Positions 12,101 to 25,375 are shown, counted from the first letter of the stretch. The stretch: DNA of 64,000 nucleotides from Epiperipatus broadwayi (GCA_028023455.1 JAQFVV010012976.1:290981-354980), one strand, 5' to 3'. Made by a program: numbers and translations. The notes: generated by a model not told the origin, from the sequence alone.

Positions 12101-13865
12101 TTATCATCTTTATCACCATTCAGAAGTAGTTTTCTGATGGATTGGAAACATGTATGGTTAAATATTTTATTATGTGGACATTGACAAAAATATATATGTT
12201 ATGTGCTTGGCTTGTAATTGTCTTGCTATGTCAGTTCATATTAAAGTTTGTTTAAAATCTTTAAGGTGTCTTAATAATTGTCAATAAAAAGTTCATAAGT
12301 TATTATCAGAAAAAAAAGTATCTCAAGGATAGTATTGCTTTAATTATAGTTTAAACTATTTTATTAAACAATTGTTTAATTGAATGATTTAGCCTCAAAT
12401 AGGTTAAAAAATAGATTAGTGAAATATTGGAAGAGTTTGTCTTTAATGAGTGTATCATTACTAGTTCACCCCAAATGCTTGTAGCTGTAATAGATAGTTT
12501 GTTAGTGTATATGTGATTTTATTATTTATTTTGGCATCCTGTCTAAAGTAACAGCACCTATGTTCAGCAAATGACTTTCTATAATAATTTTGTAAATAAA
12601 TTTTGTCACTTGTAAATTCAGTATTAATGTTAATAAATGTATTTATTATTATTTAAATTTAGTCTTTGTTTTCTATATATGATTTCTTGTGTCCTGAATA
12701 TTTACTTATATTACAGAAATTTTGGTAAATCAGGTAATCAATTTTCATACAGTTCCAAAATCCCAATTTTAATATGTAAATTTGCATGAGGATTACAATT
12801 TCAAAGATTGGAATTGCAATTTAAAAAACTGAATATTCAATTAATTTTACTTTGAATTCTTTATTTCATTTTCAGACTGTACATTATTTTATCTAGCTTG
12901 CAAATAAAAATACATTATTTAGAACTTGATTACTTTGTGTTGTTGATGAGTAGTAGGTAGATATAAAAGGTACCCTTTCTTTTTATTTACATCAGTGTCA
13001 TCCTGAGTAAAAGTCTTAGATTTTTCTTAATTTATATTTTTATGTAATGATTAATTACATTAAAACTTTTCTTTGAAGTAATTGTTGTTATAATTATAAT
13101 ATATTAGGATACATTAGCTTATAAGAGAAGTGTATATCTCCTATAGTCTACTAGAATGCCATTCATTTGTTCAACAACATAATATGAATTTATTTCAAAA
13201 TTAATAAAGAAGAACCCTGAGATCTTTACTAATTATTTCATCATTTACTATTAATTCAATTTATTACTGCAAAAATTAGTATTGTGGTATAAGAAACTTA
13301 TTACTGCTTATTATACTATAAAAAAGATACATTATCTTGCACTCTACAAGCGTAGAGTAGATCAGATCATGCCAATAGAAATTGATTGGTGGTAAATATT
13401 TGCTCATTAAGATATTTAACAAACTACAGAAAGGAATTCCATTATAAGATGTTACCTTAAATGCAAATACTTATGCTACTTAGAGAACTCATTTGCATGA
13501 AGGGAAAATCTATGTTTTTAAAAGTGTTGTATAGGAATGAGTGAAGTTTTTCTTCTTCCTAATTTATTCATTTACTTTGTAATAAGATGCATTTTGTCAT
13601 TGTTTTTATAACTCCTTTTATTTTGATGTGTGTCTGTAGTTAACATTAATATAACCAATAATCCATTGAACATGGTTATACAATCATCATCAGTTTCTGA
13701 AGGCAATTGCACAGTATTGTCACAATCATAGTTGTGATTGTTGTCAAGAGTCCCTGATTTGGCTTCTTTTTTGTATCATTTCTTTTGTTATAATTTGCCT
13801 CCCAACTTTTTGGGGTGATTAATTTATTCGATTCATCTTTTTCATATTCTTTCTTTTGTTATAAT
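9118..13865. repeat. Large direct duplication, copy B
   Basis: This is the counterpart of 2540-8300, shorter mainly because it lacks the 840-bp foldback and a roughly 130-base stretch found near 5590-5720 of copy A. It keeps the TATA-like site and most landmark words. It ends abruptly at a (TA)n tract where the family C LTR-like repeat begins. The two open frames near 11890-12184 are overlapping chance ORFs that do not align as coding in copy A. No gene is supported. Confidence 0.85.
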
Positions 13866-13870
13866 ATATA

Positions 13871-15167
13871 TGCACACAGATTTGTGGTTTATCATATATA
13901 ATAAATATATTTCAAATGACATTTAATAAAATGTAAAAAAATAATTAAATTCTATGTATGTGTTCTATTTGATAAGCATTGATATATATACACACACATA
14001 CATGTGACATAATAATTTCTGAACATTTTGACTTGCCATAAAATGAAATACATGATTAAAAGTTTTAAGTTATATTTTTAAAAGTACAAATACATTATGT
14101 TGGGTTGACTTAAAACACACATATATAATCTGTGAGATAGAATTTATTATTTAATATTGTCATAATCTATAAATGAATTTCATTTTTATAATACATATTT
14201 AATAATAGCAAAAATTCATTTTCCTTTTTATAAGTCAAGATTTAATGTATGTGTGTGTGTTTAGTTATGCACACACTGCCATTTACATCTTATAATATTT
14301 TTGATTTGACAAAATAATAAAGTTATTAAATATATCATTTCCTAATTAATTTCTTGTTGAAGATATATAAAAATTCATTTATTCTCTTGAAAAACAAATA
14401 GCAAATCATCTTCAAAATTAAAATGTCCTTTTTACTAAAGAAATTATTTAAAATGTCACTCTCTATATATACCACTATCATAGGTAGTTCTTGATTATAA
14501 TGTTTCTAAATTTAAATATATAGATTTTAAAATCTCATTTTAAGAAATTACTAAAATAACTCATCAATTATGCTTTATGTATAGACATTTATCTGTGTTT
14601 CTCTGCATATAGCTGAAATAGCATACATAAGTGATTCTTCATCAAGTTAAGGAATTCTCTTAATGAGTTTTGCTGGTCTTGGTGAGATTGGTTTATAGTC
14701 ATATCCAGAAGGTATAATCAGGTAAATGGTGGCATTCCCTTGGTTCTATTTAGGCTTCAGGCCAGCAAACTGACTTGTCCACATTTGTGCAGACTAATGA
14801 ATACAGAAAGCTGAGTCAGGCTTCATGAATCAAAACTTCAGCATAGTGAACCAATAGCAGTTGTCATCTTTTGTCTTGACTTCAGCTACAACTGATCCAT
14901 GTTAGTTTTCTGTCCTTATCTAGATTACTCTGCTAGCTAACTACTTCTGGCCAGCTATGATTACTGCCAACTGCTTCTCAAAATATTATTAGCCAAAAAC
15001 TAAAAACTAATCTTTTTATCAACTCTTTATAGTTGTTATTATTTCAGAAAATGTACAAAAACATCTGCAATATTTTTGTCTATGCTTATTTCTGCTTTTC
15101 CTCCAACTTTATATATATATATGTCCACACACACTGTTATTGTGTGCCATGTAACAAAAGTGTTACT
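13871..15167. repeat. LTR-like repeat family C, copy 1
   Basis: It begins TGCACACAGA right after a (TA)n tract and ends near CATGTAACAAAAGTGTTAC, directly followed by (TA)n. Copy 2 lies at 44530-46107 on the same strand, with matching start (TGCACACAGA), a CTTCAGCT-type middle and end (CATGTAAC, GGTTACA). TG at one end and a TTACA-type sequence at the other, with a (TA)n target, fit a solo LTR; copy 1 has lost its terminal A. There is no coding region. 15167-15630 holds AT-rich sequence with no recognisable feature. Confidence 0.5.
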
Positions 15168-15629
15168 ATATATATATATATATATAAAATTCAAGTATTT
15201 CTAAAAATTATCTGTATATCAATTTACAATTATAAAATGTACTGCAAGACTTACTTGAAAAACTGTCTCATGTATCTATAGTGTGTTTAGTCTGACATTT
15301 GAAATGATGGATGGTTGTTGTACATATGAGACAAAATGAAACATTGAAATAAGTACAAATGATGGTAAATTCTTTCATAGTAAATTCTTTAATAGGGTAT
15401 TAGAATGGAACAAAATCTTTTTTCTGTCTTACACAATAGTTGTATAATTAAAGTTATCAACATATCTAAGGAAATCAGGTGTTTATATCTCTATAACACT
15501 GCATAGATATTATTCATTAAGTAGGGTTTAAAGTATTATTTGGGCTTGCAATAATATCTAGCTTACTAAATGAATAGTAAAAGTTTTTAATGTATTTTTA
15601 TAAAATGGTTTATATCAAAAAATTTTCTC

Positions 15630-15656
15630 TCTCCTTTCTCTCTCTTCCTCTCTCTG

Positions 15657-15689
<33 letters not shown>
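15630..15689. repeat. (CT)n followed by (TA)n microsatellite
   Basis: A CT-rich tract runs into a pure TA tract that is the insertion target of the LTR element beginning at 15690. Confidence 0.9.
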
Positions 15690-16678
15690 TGTAACCAAAC
15701 CACCACACAACCCTTTATTACCTCGGTTGTAACAATTTCCTGATGAGCATGTTGCAGGAAGGAACAATTGATTGGCATTCCCCAATGCAGATGCTAACCC
15801 CCTCCACAACAATATTTCCTGCTCATCAGAGAATGTAGCACCATAGAGGCTGGAAGCATCTAGACATTTATGTTTGGTTTTCCAAACGGTGCCACTAGAG
15901 TTCCATCTCACTACAACCTGACTTACCTAGGTCTAGTTATGCCAGACGTAGCTCAGGAGGCATGAGATTCTCATGAACAAGTGCAATGAATGATGAGTGA
16001 TGCAATAAAAACAAAATAGAATTGGACAACTGGATAACTAAATTTAATTTTTAGTAACAATAATTTTATTTAATAACAATTAATTTGCAAGTTCTAATAA
16101 GGTTCATTCCTATCCATGTGATGACTCATTTTCATTTCATTTATGGAAAGGTTAGAAGCAGTTTGTTGATCAATAGTTCATTTGCAGTTCATTTTAATAA
16201 AGTTCACCCTTCATTTCAAATGAAGGCTCATTTTGATGTATCTTAGGTAAAGGATTCAAAGGGTCTTTTATCTAGTAGACGTCTACCAATACTGCGTGAA
16301 TATTTTGCCACTCTTTATTCCATATCTGTACATCTCTTTTAGGTAGGTAAATAGGTAAGATGAGCTATTCCAGATCTGTAAGGTTTCTATAATTCAGTCA
16401 AGTATCAATGTACATTGGTGCTCATAAGTTTCATTATTTTCTTTGTATACAATCGAAATTCATGTAAGCATTTGTAATTTTTATAGTACATTATTTTATT
16501 CTATTTATCAAACAGGTAATGTGAACAATTCTTGGTTTGTGGACTATTCATAGTCCAGTCAGTGTAAATATGCATCTATGTGCATAAGTTTTATTACTTT
16601 TTTCACATAATACCAATATGCAGGTAAGCATTTATAATCCATATAGTCTTTCATTATTTTATTTATATTTATCAAAAC

Positions 16679-17130
16679 AGTAATGTGGTTTAAATTACTC
16701 CCCCAAAATTAATATTCATGTAAGTATTAAGCATTTGTAATTTTATATCAATATGCAGATAAGCATTTAGAGTCCATATAATATTTCATTACATTTATCA
16801 AATCCAGTAATGTGGTTTAAATTACTCCCACAAAATTAATATTCAGGTACGTATTAAGCATTTGTAATTTTATATCAACATGCAGGTAAGCATTTAGAGT
16901 CCATATAATATTTCATTACATTTATCAAATCCAGTAATGTGGTTTAAATTACTCCCACAAAATTAACATTCAGGTAAGTATTAAGCATTTGTAATTTTAT
17001 ATCAACATGCAGGTAAGCATTTAGAGTCCATATAATATTTCATTACATTTATCAAATCCAGTAATGTGTTTTAAATTACTGCCACAAAATTAATATTCAG
17101 GTAAGCATTAAGCATTTTCATTTATACTTT
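16679..17130. repeat. 127-bp tandem repeat in LTR, four units
   Basis: Units beginning AGTAATGTGGTTTAAATTAC start at about 16679, 16806, 16933 and 17060. Each contains AAGCATTTGTAATTTTATATC and a CATGCAGGTAAGCATTTAGA-like segment. The partner LTR has only three units (21331, 21456, 21583), so copy number changed after insertion. Confidence 0.85.
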
Positions 17131-17239
17131 ATCACAAATAAATGATTTTCATAATTTTAGTTTCATTCATAATTTTCCAGTAACAAACGTATTTTCATGC
17201 AGCTACATTTATTAATAATTCTTTTTTTATATATATTTA

Positions 17240-17420
17240 TAATAAAGACATTTTGTTTGTCTTTTAAAACATATATAATTTTAGTTTAAGAAATATGTTT
17301 GTTTATCTTTTAAAAACATGTATAATTTTAGTTTAAGAAATACGTTTGTTTATCTTTTAAAAACACATATAATTTTAGTTTAAGAAATACGTTTTTTCTT
17401 GTCTTTTAAAAAACATATAT
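17240..17420. repeat. About 55-bp tandem repeat in LTR
   Basis: TTTAAAA..ATATAATTTTAGTTTAAGAAATA is repeated three to four times. The same array is present in the other LTR at about 21770-21930. Confidence 0.75.
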
Positions 17421-19285
17421 CGAATATTTTTATAAAATCATTACCTTCATTTATCCAGTTTATTGCTTCAAAAAGGGGTCATCGCATTTCAGCTGAATGG
17501 CATTTTTTCCTTTCTATGATGTCTATCCAGGCAAATCTAGAAAAATCATGGCTTAGAATGAAGAGATAAAGCTGTTATGTTAGCCCTCTATCGCTACATT
17601 TTCATTAATAATGTTTTCTTTTTCCATTATTAACAGTGGTTGTAAAGGTTATATTCTAAGGTGATGAAAGTCAGAGTTGAGTAATACTTAAATAAGAATT
17701 TTAACTTTTTAATTCCTCACTTTTCTTACTATCTTTTTCTCAAAAAAAAATATTCTTTAAACATACACTTTAAAAATCCAATCTAATCTGCCTCTGAACT
17801 TTCAACTTGACTATTTATATTCTCACCTATGGATTGATTAAGCAGACTTTCCCACTGTACCTAATTTGCATACTGCTCTCATTTAAGCCCGATTGCCTTT
17901 CTCTTCATAATGATTGGATAATCTACTTTTTTAGTGGGATAGATAAAAATGCATGAAGATTACACCATGTTTTTCAGTTAGCCAACTTTGCCTCAAGTGG
18001 TAAGCACCCTTTATTTGAAAACATAGTTCCAAAAATTAAAAATGTAATATTTTTAATAACTGCCAGCTTTTATTTAATCGTAATTTGAAACTATAAAATC
18101 AATAATGATTTACTTTTAACTATAAACTTTTTGCTTTATTTCTTTTTTAATTTGATCAAATCATGCGGGTCTTTTTTAAAAGGGGGGGTGATCTTTTGAA
18201 TATATATACACAGGGAACAGAATATCTGTTTCATTACCCCCCACCAAATTTTGGGATGAAATCGCCTGGAAGTACGATTTTATTCCATATACTATACACA
18301 TCATTTCTCATTACTGCATTTCCATTGGTTTTAGGTTTGCTGATAAAATGGGTAAGATGAGCTGGAAAAGTGAATACATGAACTGTAGCCTCCAATGCCA
18401 GGATAAGTAGATGGCCAAGAACAAACTATTTGTACACACTGCCATGTGACGTCATGAGAAAATATCTCATTTTTAAGCACTACCTCTTTTGTACCTAGAA
18501 GTATCATCCAACTAAGAGTAAGAGCCAGAGGAAAAAAACACAATTTGGCACTCAGCCAACCCTGCTCAACTTCTGTGAGTCTTAAGGGTCTATTCATTTG
18601 GTCTATTCATGAGACCAAGACCTATACATGAGGCCTATAAATACATACTGCTGGACTACTCTCAGAGCACAACATCCAGGTCTGGATAGTGCCGAGCATA
18701 TACTTCAGAGCATCATAAACACAATGCAGCCAAGCAGCCCTGATCAATCATCCACCCATCTCAACATGAAAAACACAAGTCCATGCATCACTACATCACA
18801 CTCACAAAATATTTCCATCAGCTATCTCTATTTTATTGTTCTGTATTGTAACTAGAGCTTGGTTTAGGAGACTGAGGATCATGATCAGTTCTCCTGTAGT
18901 CCTCTTCTGTATTATGTGACATACTTCTGGATCATCTTTTTATTGGGAATTTATCGTGCTCAACATTATTGTGGTGGTTTGCTTCTTCACTTTCGTATTT
19001 TCTTTGGAGATCCTTGTTACTGTTTGATCTTCTGACTACACGGGTCCGATATGGACCATGAACACTCTCTGTGTATTTTCTCCTGTTCCTCTTCCATGGC
19101 AGTACTTCATTTTTAGAAATACATAAAAGTTTTTTTAAATGGTTCTTCTGTCATAGTAATTATTTTTTTTGTATTTATATAAGTTTCTTGTTGCTTAATT
19201 TTTTTCACACTTATAAATCACAAGTTTTCAGATTTCTTTTTGGTGTCTTTTCCTGCATCAGCAAGTATATTTTTAATAACTGTCT

Positions 19286-20140
19286 TTATATATTTTTTTC
19301 TGTACTCAATTTCTGATTTGAGTTTATTGAGCTTGTGTTTATAATTTTTATATATGGCTGAAGACTAACACACTTTTCTTTACAATTTATGGTTTCTTTC
19401 TCTATCTCTGTTACTATTTCATAGCATATATCAGACAATTTTTCTGAAACATTTTCATGTTTTTCATCTTCTTGAAGATCAGAAGATTTTAATTTTGCTT
19501 TATTAGATTCATTTTCATCCATTTGAAACTCTTTTACTGTGTTTGATACTATTTCAGTCTCAACTTCTGTATATACTGTTACTTTCTTTTCAATATTAGA
19601 GATATATTCCACAATCAGAAGTTTTCCTGAAGGTGGACTGACAATTTCAAGATCACCCTTTGTAATTTCAATTTCTTCCTTTTTAACAATCTCAAATTTT
19701 GCTTCATCAGTAATAGGATATTCAATTTGTGATTCTTTTAAAATATCTTTGGTTGGAAATTCCAAAGTTTCTTTCTCTTCCAATTTTTTAGACTGAGTTA
19801 TTTCTTTTATTAACTGGTTAAATTTTTCATTTTGGGTTTTAATTATTTCTGATTTGTTGTTTTAATTCTCTTTTGTCTTCTTCTCTCTGTTTACCTCTTT
19901 GTCTATGCTTTTCTTTTTGTTTATGGTCTTCTTCTATTTGTTTATCTCTTTGTCTACACTCTTCTTCTCTTTGTTTATCTCTTTGTCTATAATCTTCTTC
20001 TCTTTGTTTATCTCTTTGTCTACATTCTTCTTCTCTTTGTTTACAGTTTTCTTCTCTTTGTTCTTTCACCATTTCTATTAGTTGCCTCAGCATGGCTATA
20101 TTTTCTGTTTCATGAAATTTTTGTTCACGATTTTTTCTTT
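19286..20140 (-). pseudogene. Gag-like charged coiled-coil protein, frameshifted
   Basis: Two minus-strand open stretches lie end to end. The upstream one (about 20140 down to 19839) encodes a highly charged, coiled-coil-prone segment built of 11-residue repeats of the type CRQRDKQREEE. It stops at TAA near 19839-19841. The downstream one (to 19286) is read in another frame that is open across the junction, and encodes an acidic Glu/Lys/Ile-rich segment. One frameshift near 19845 therefore explains both. Position just after the primer-site side of the LTR suggests gag. No zinc knuckle or capsid motif is visible, so the assignment rests on position and composition. Confidence 0.5.
19905..20075 (-). 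repeat. 33-bp coding minisatellite in the gag-like frame
   Basis: About five imperfect 33-bp units encode alternating CRQRDKQREED / YRQRDKQREEE-type 11-residue blocks, predicted to form a long charged helix. Confidence 0.8.
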
Positions 20141-20394
20141 GTTTTCTGGCTTAGTAAGCTTCTCTCTCCATCCATACCATGATTTAACTCCAAGTGCTTG
20201 TTATGCCTGTTTTATTCTTTATCTACATTTATGCCATTCATTTTTATGTTGTTTTTCTTTTAAAATTTTATTTTTCCACCCCTTTTGAATAAATCATATC
20301 ACTGCATCATATGCACTGTTCATATCACAGAATCATGATCTGCTTATGCCTATGGATAGGCTAGCTAGATAAGGCCTCACAGTAGGGCGACAAA

Positions 20395-23300
20395 TGTAAC
20401 TGGACCACCACACAACCCTTTATTATGTCGGTTGTAACAATTTCCTGACGAGCATGTTGCAGGAAGGAACAATCAATTGGCATTCCCCAATGCAGATGTT
20501 AACCCCCTCCACAACAATATTTCCTGCTCATTAGAGGATGTAGCACCATAGAGGCTGGAAGCATCTAAACATTTATATGTTTGGTTTTCCAAATGGCACC
20601 ACTAGAATTCCATCTCACTACAACCTGACTTCCCTAGGTCTAGTGATGCCAGACGTAGCTCAGGAGGCATGACAATCTCATGAACAAGTGCAATGAATGA
20701 TGAGTGATGCAATAAAAACAAAATAGAATTAGACAACTGGATAACTAAATTTAATTTTTAGTAACAATAATTTTATTTAATAACAATTAATTTACAAGTT
20801 CATTCCTATCCATGTGATGACTCATTTTCATTTCATTTATGGAAAGGTTAGAAGCAGTTTGTTGATCAATAGTTCATTTGCATTTCATTTTAATAAAGTT
20901 CACCCTTCATTTCAAATGAAGGCTCATTTAATGTATCTTAGGTAAAGGATTCAAAGGGTCTTTTATCTAGCAGATGTCTACCAATACTGCGTGAATATTT
21001 TGCCACTCTTTATTCCATATCTGTACATCTCTTTTAGGTAGGCATATAGGTAAGATGAGCTATTCCAGAACTGTAAGGTTTCTGTAATTCAGTCAAGTAT
21101 CAATGTACATTGGTGCTCATAAGTTTCATTATTTTCTTTGTATACAATCGAAATTCATGTAAGCATTTGTAATTTTTATAGTACATTATTTTATTCTATT
21201 TATCAAACAGGTAATGTGAAAAATTCTTGATTTGTGGACTATTCATAGTCCAGTCAGTGTAAATGTGCATCTATGTGCATAAGTTAATCCATATAGTCTT
21301 TCATTATTTTATTTATATTTATCAAAACAGTAATGTGGTTTAAATTACTCCCACAAAATTAATATTCAGGTACGTATTAAGCATTTGTAATTTTATATCA
21401 ACATGCAGGTAAGCATTTAGAGTCCATATAGTATTCCATTACATTTATCAAATCCAGTAATGTGGTTTAAATTACTCCCACAAAATTAACATTCAGGTAA
21501 GTATTAAGCATTTGTAATTTTATATCAACATGCAGGTAAGCATTTAGAATCCATATAATTTTCCATTACATTTATCAAATCCAGTAATGTGGCTTAAATT
21601 ACTCCCACAAAATTAATATTCAGGTAAGCATTAAGCATTTTCATTTATACTTTATCACGAATAAATGATTTTCATAATTTTAGTTTCATTCATAATTTTC
21701 CAGTAACAAACGTATTTTCATGCAGCTACATTTATTAATAATTCTTTTTTTTTATATTTATAATAAAGACATTTTGTTTGTCTTTTAAAACATATATAAT
21801 TTTAGTTTAAGAAATATGTTTGTTTATCTTTTAAAAACACGTATAATTTTAGTTTAAGAAATACGTTTGTTTATCTTTTAAAAACACATATAATTTAAGT
21901 TTAAAAAATATGTTTTGCCTTGTCTTTTAAAAAACATATATCGAATATTTTTATAAAATCATTACCTTCATTTATCCAGTTTATCGCTTCAAAAAGGGGT
22001 CATCGCATTTCAGCTGAATGACATTTTTCCCTTTTTATGATGTCTATCCAGGCAAATCTAGAAAAATCATGGCTTAGAATGAAGAGGTAAAGCTGTTACA
22101 TTAGCCCTCTATCGCTGTTTTCATTAATAATGTTTTCTTTTTCCATTATTAACAGTGGTTGTAAAGGTTATATTCCAAGGTGATGAAAGTCAGAGTTGAG
22201 TAATACTTAAATAAGAATTTTAACTTTTTAATTCTTCACTTTTCTTACTATCTTTTTCTCAAAAAAAAATCTTCTTTAAACATACACTTTAAAAATCCAA
22301 TCTAATCTACCTCTGAACTTTCAATTTGACTATTTATATTCTCACCTAAGGATTGATTAAGCAGCCTTTCCCACTGTACCTAATTTGCATACTGCTCTCA
22401 TTTAAGCCCAATTGCCTTTCTCTTCATAATGATTGGATAATCTACTTTTTTAGTGGGATAGATAAGAACGCATGAAGATTAACCCTTAAACCGCTAATTA
22501 TATTATTGGTTGTATGAGGTAAAAATCAAATCTTTTAATTGGCCAACTCACAAACTGAAGACAAAGCCTATTGTTAAAACATATTCGCCTATAATATTAA
22601 ATTCAACTCAGATACGTTTATAAAAAGTATATTACTAATTTTTCAGGTTATGAAAGTGAACAAAAGTTCTTTCAAAAATAAATTGCTATTTATTTATTAT
22701 AAAATATTCAATTTTGGCAAATTTAAAAGCGAATGTCTAAACAAAGAAGTGCTGACGCAAACGCTTTTTTTCAATTTTACGTTATGGAAAAGTAAAGATT
22801 TCTTTTTGCTAAATCTTAAATATTTTTACTAAAAACTTCAATATTTTTCAAAAATAATTTTGTTTTTTTATTATATTTTTAAAAAATTATTTTTTAATTT
22901 CTCAAATTATACTTTTTAATATTTAAATCACATTCGAAATGAAAAGCTCAGCGTTTTTCTTTATTTTCTTTGATCAGGCAGTTTCTTTGTTCTTTTCAGC
23001 CAATCAGAATGTCTTTGTCGGCTGAGAGCCAATCACCAACAAGCTTCTTTCTTTGTTTAGCTTTAAATGCGGTTTTTTTTATTTTTTACTTGTAAAATAA
23101 TTCGGAAGAGGGCACCATCTTACAGAACTTTTAAAAACCTAATCAATAACTGTCAAACGAATATCCTAGCATTAAAAATAACGGAATTAGAGTGACATCA
23201 ACTGTTGAGGAGAGGCCTCATAAGAGGCAGGAAAAGGGTTAAGCCATGTTTTTCAATTAGCTAACTTTGCCTCAAGTGGTAATCACCCTTTATTTGAAAA

Positions 23301-23517
23301 CATAGTTCCAAAAATTAAAAATGTAATATTATTAATAACTGCCAGCTTTTATTTAATCGTAATTTGAAACTATAAAATCAATAATGATTTACTTTTAACT
23401 ATAAACTTTTTGCTTTATTTCTTTTTTAATTTGATCAAATCATGCTAGTCTTTTTTAAATGGCGGAGGGGGGGAATCTTTTGAATATATATACACAGGGA
23501 ACAGTATATCTGTTTCA
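20395..23517 (-). repeat. LTR of element A (5' LTR on minus strand)
   Basis: It is alignable with 15690-18233 but about 580 bp longer in total: it gained a 756-bp TTAA-flanked insert (22483-23238) and has one fewer 127-bp unit and other small losses. It ends ...CTGTTTCA at 23517, followed by ATATATCTATATATA. Confidence 0.8.
22479..23242. mobile_element. piggyBac-type MITE, copy 1
   Basis: A 756-bp insert is absent from the other LTR (near 17962). It is flanked by TTAA at 22479-22482 and 23239-23242, and its ends are CCCTTAAACC and GGAAAAGGG, so the terminal bases pair as CCCTT/AAGGG. TTAA duplications and CCYT-type ends are the hallmark of the piggyBac superfamily. The interior has no transposase; the 60-codon frame at 22650-22832 is AT-rich and unrecognised. 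A second copy in inverted orientation is at 43503-44255. Confidence 0.8.
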
Positions 23518-25030
23518 ATATATCTATATATATGGAGAGGTTGCTATAATGTCAAGTTATTAAGCTTATTGAAGTTACATTTATTAAATGATAATAAGTT
23601 CCAAACAATTTAAATAATAAGAATATAAATCTAGGACAACTGTAAAAGGGGAACAAAAGTATTAAAAAAGTAATAATAGTAAAAACTAATAATAAAACAA
23701 ATATATTTTTGTTCTCTTCAGTAATTTTATCTATTAGTTTTTAAACTACATGGGTAAAGTTTTAAGTAATGCTTATCAATTTTTAAAAGGAAGAAAAGAA
23801 AAAAAATATGGTTTTAACATTTTTTTATTAAAAAATGCTGTTTTGTTTTACTTAATTGAAGTTGTTTTTGTTCTTTTCTCTTTACCTCTTGCTAAAACAA
23901 AATGCAATGTATTTTTCAAATCAGTGTAAATAAAGAATTATACTAATATTGGGCAATTAAAAAGAAAAAAACTACAAAAGATGTTTTTTTAGTAAATAGG
24001 GTGTGATTAAACTTTTTAATCATCAAAAATAAAAAAGAAGGGAAATAATATTTTTGTAAAAATATAGTCTATTGGTCATGGTTTAACAATATCATGTCTG
24101 AGATAATATGTGTTTGGATAGAAACAAGGGTGATTTAAAAAATAAGCTAGGGGCAGGTTGAAAGTAGTATAACTCAGTTTCTTGTGAAAGTCATTCTTGA
24201 TTCAGTGTTTGAAAGAAGGAAAGCAGTAGCATCTCAGCTGTGAAAAGTTCAGTAGAAAGTGAAATTTTCAATCTGATGTAAGACTAAACTCATTATTAGT
24301 TTAAAATGTTTTTTTAAATGGATTTGAAAAAACCCATGGATTAAGCTTTTTCTAAAAGCCAAGCATTGCCATACTTCAGCATGTAACCTGTTCACTAGAA
24401 GAAAATTTAAAAGAAAAATGGTCTCAGCCTGTATGACATCTGACCTGTAAATTATTATATTGGAAAATGGATAAATTCAGCTTGTGCTTATCTGAAAATT
24501 ATCATATTGTATAATGAATAAATTTAACTGTGTATACATATCCTCCATCAATATAATGAAAATTTGAAGCTAAAGAAGGAAAAAGTTAATTGAAGAATTT
24601 TTGATTGTTTAATCTGAACATTTGGAGAAACCAGAACAGCTGACCTGAAAAGAAACTTAAAATTATAAATTCAAAAGGACTCAAAAAAATGAAACCATAG
24701 TAACATAAGACATTGCAGTGTGCACATCTACACTTATGAATAATTTTTAATAATATCAATAATAATTAATAACTTTTATTAAGTTTTTTGTTGAAACATG
24801 CTTGTATTTTTTTTATCTCCTCTCTAAAATTGTAAAAAAAATAATATGGAACCTTCTCATTTTAGTAAAAAAGATTTTTTAACTATTATTAAATTTGTAT
24901 TTTTTTCTATGAAATATTGTTGTTGTTTTATTTTAATTATCGAAAAGAAAAATAATTCTGTTTAAAGTAAAGGCTCGTTAATTTAATTATTCAAAGTTAA
25001 CAACTGGTTAGTCATATTTGCTATATGAAA
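23518..25030. other. AT-rich stretch, nothing recognised
   Basis: Apart from a short (TA)n run near 23518-23535 and poly-A/T runs, I see no ORF, terminal repeat or match to the other families in the window. Confidence 0.6.
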
Positions 25031-25375
25031 TTATGTACAACTGATACACATGACCACATGCATGTGGAAAATATAACTGCTCTTTAATATACATATTTCA
25101 TGCTAAACCAGCATTCAGTAGTTGGTCCAGATCATCTTCTTTTGCTGAAATATATAATCAGTGCTCAGTTTATATTAAGATAGCAAATTTTCAAATTTTA
25201 ATAGGCAATGAGATGGATGCCTGAAGAGTAGGAGAGTGGAGAGTATTGAAGCCTGTCCATTAAAGTTTGAAGATTTGCAATCTTAATACAAACTGAGTAC
25301 TGATTATATATCTGTGTAGGAGATGATATGGACCAACTGATGAGAGCAGGTTCAGCATGAAATATATATATATAT

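Larger units (their letters stand above)
15690..18233 (-). repeat. LTR of element A (3' LTR on minus strand)
   Basis: This about 2.54-kb LTR is alignable along its length with 20395-23517. It contains four tandem units of about 127 bp and a second array of about 55 bp. The chance ORF at 15615-15911 spans the (TA)n/LTR junction and is not a gene. Confidence 0.8.
18234..20394 (-). other. Interior of LTR element A
   Basis: Read on the minus strand, the sequence next to the 20395 LTR (TGTCGCCCTACTGTGAGGC, complement of about 20374-20392) resembles a degenerate tRNA-Lys-type primer binding site. A gag-like frame follows (19286 to about 20140). From 18234 to 19286 I see no coherent coding; the frames at 18331-18597 (minus) and 18628-18855 (plus) match nothing I recognise. 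The interior ends at the G-rich tract beside 18233. Confidence 0.6.
15690..23517 (-). mobile_element. LTR retrotransposon A, non-autonomous
   Basis: Two long direct repeats (15690-18233 and 20395-23517) bound a roughly 2.16-kb interior. Each repeat ends in TGTAAC on the plus strand left side and CTGTTTCA on the right, giving TG...CA ends on the minus strand. ATAT flanks both outer edges. On the minus strand, a G-rich run (GGGGGGTAA, complement of about 18234-18242) directly precedes the 15690-18233 LTR and fits a polypurine tract. The interior keeps only a broken gag-like frame; protease, reverse transcriptase and integrase are absent. It must have relied on enzymes in trans. Confidence 0.8.

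Noticed and set aside
11890-12184. Two overlapping ORFs on opposite strands in copy B
   Set aside because: They are mutual shadows, not maintained in copy A, and have no recognisable domain.
18331-18855. ORFs inside LTR element A between the gag-like frame and the 3' LTR
   Set aside because: I looked for pol remnants (protease DTG, RT YxDD, integrase) and found none. Residue patterns look random.
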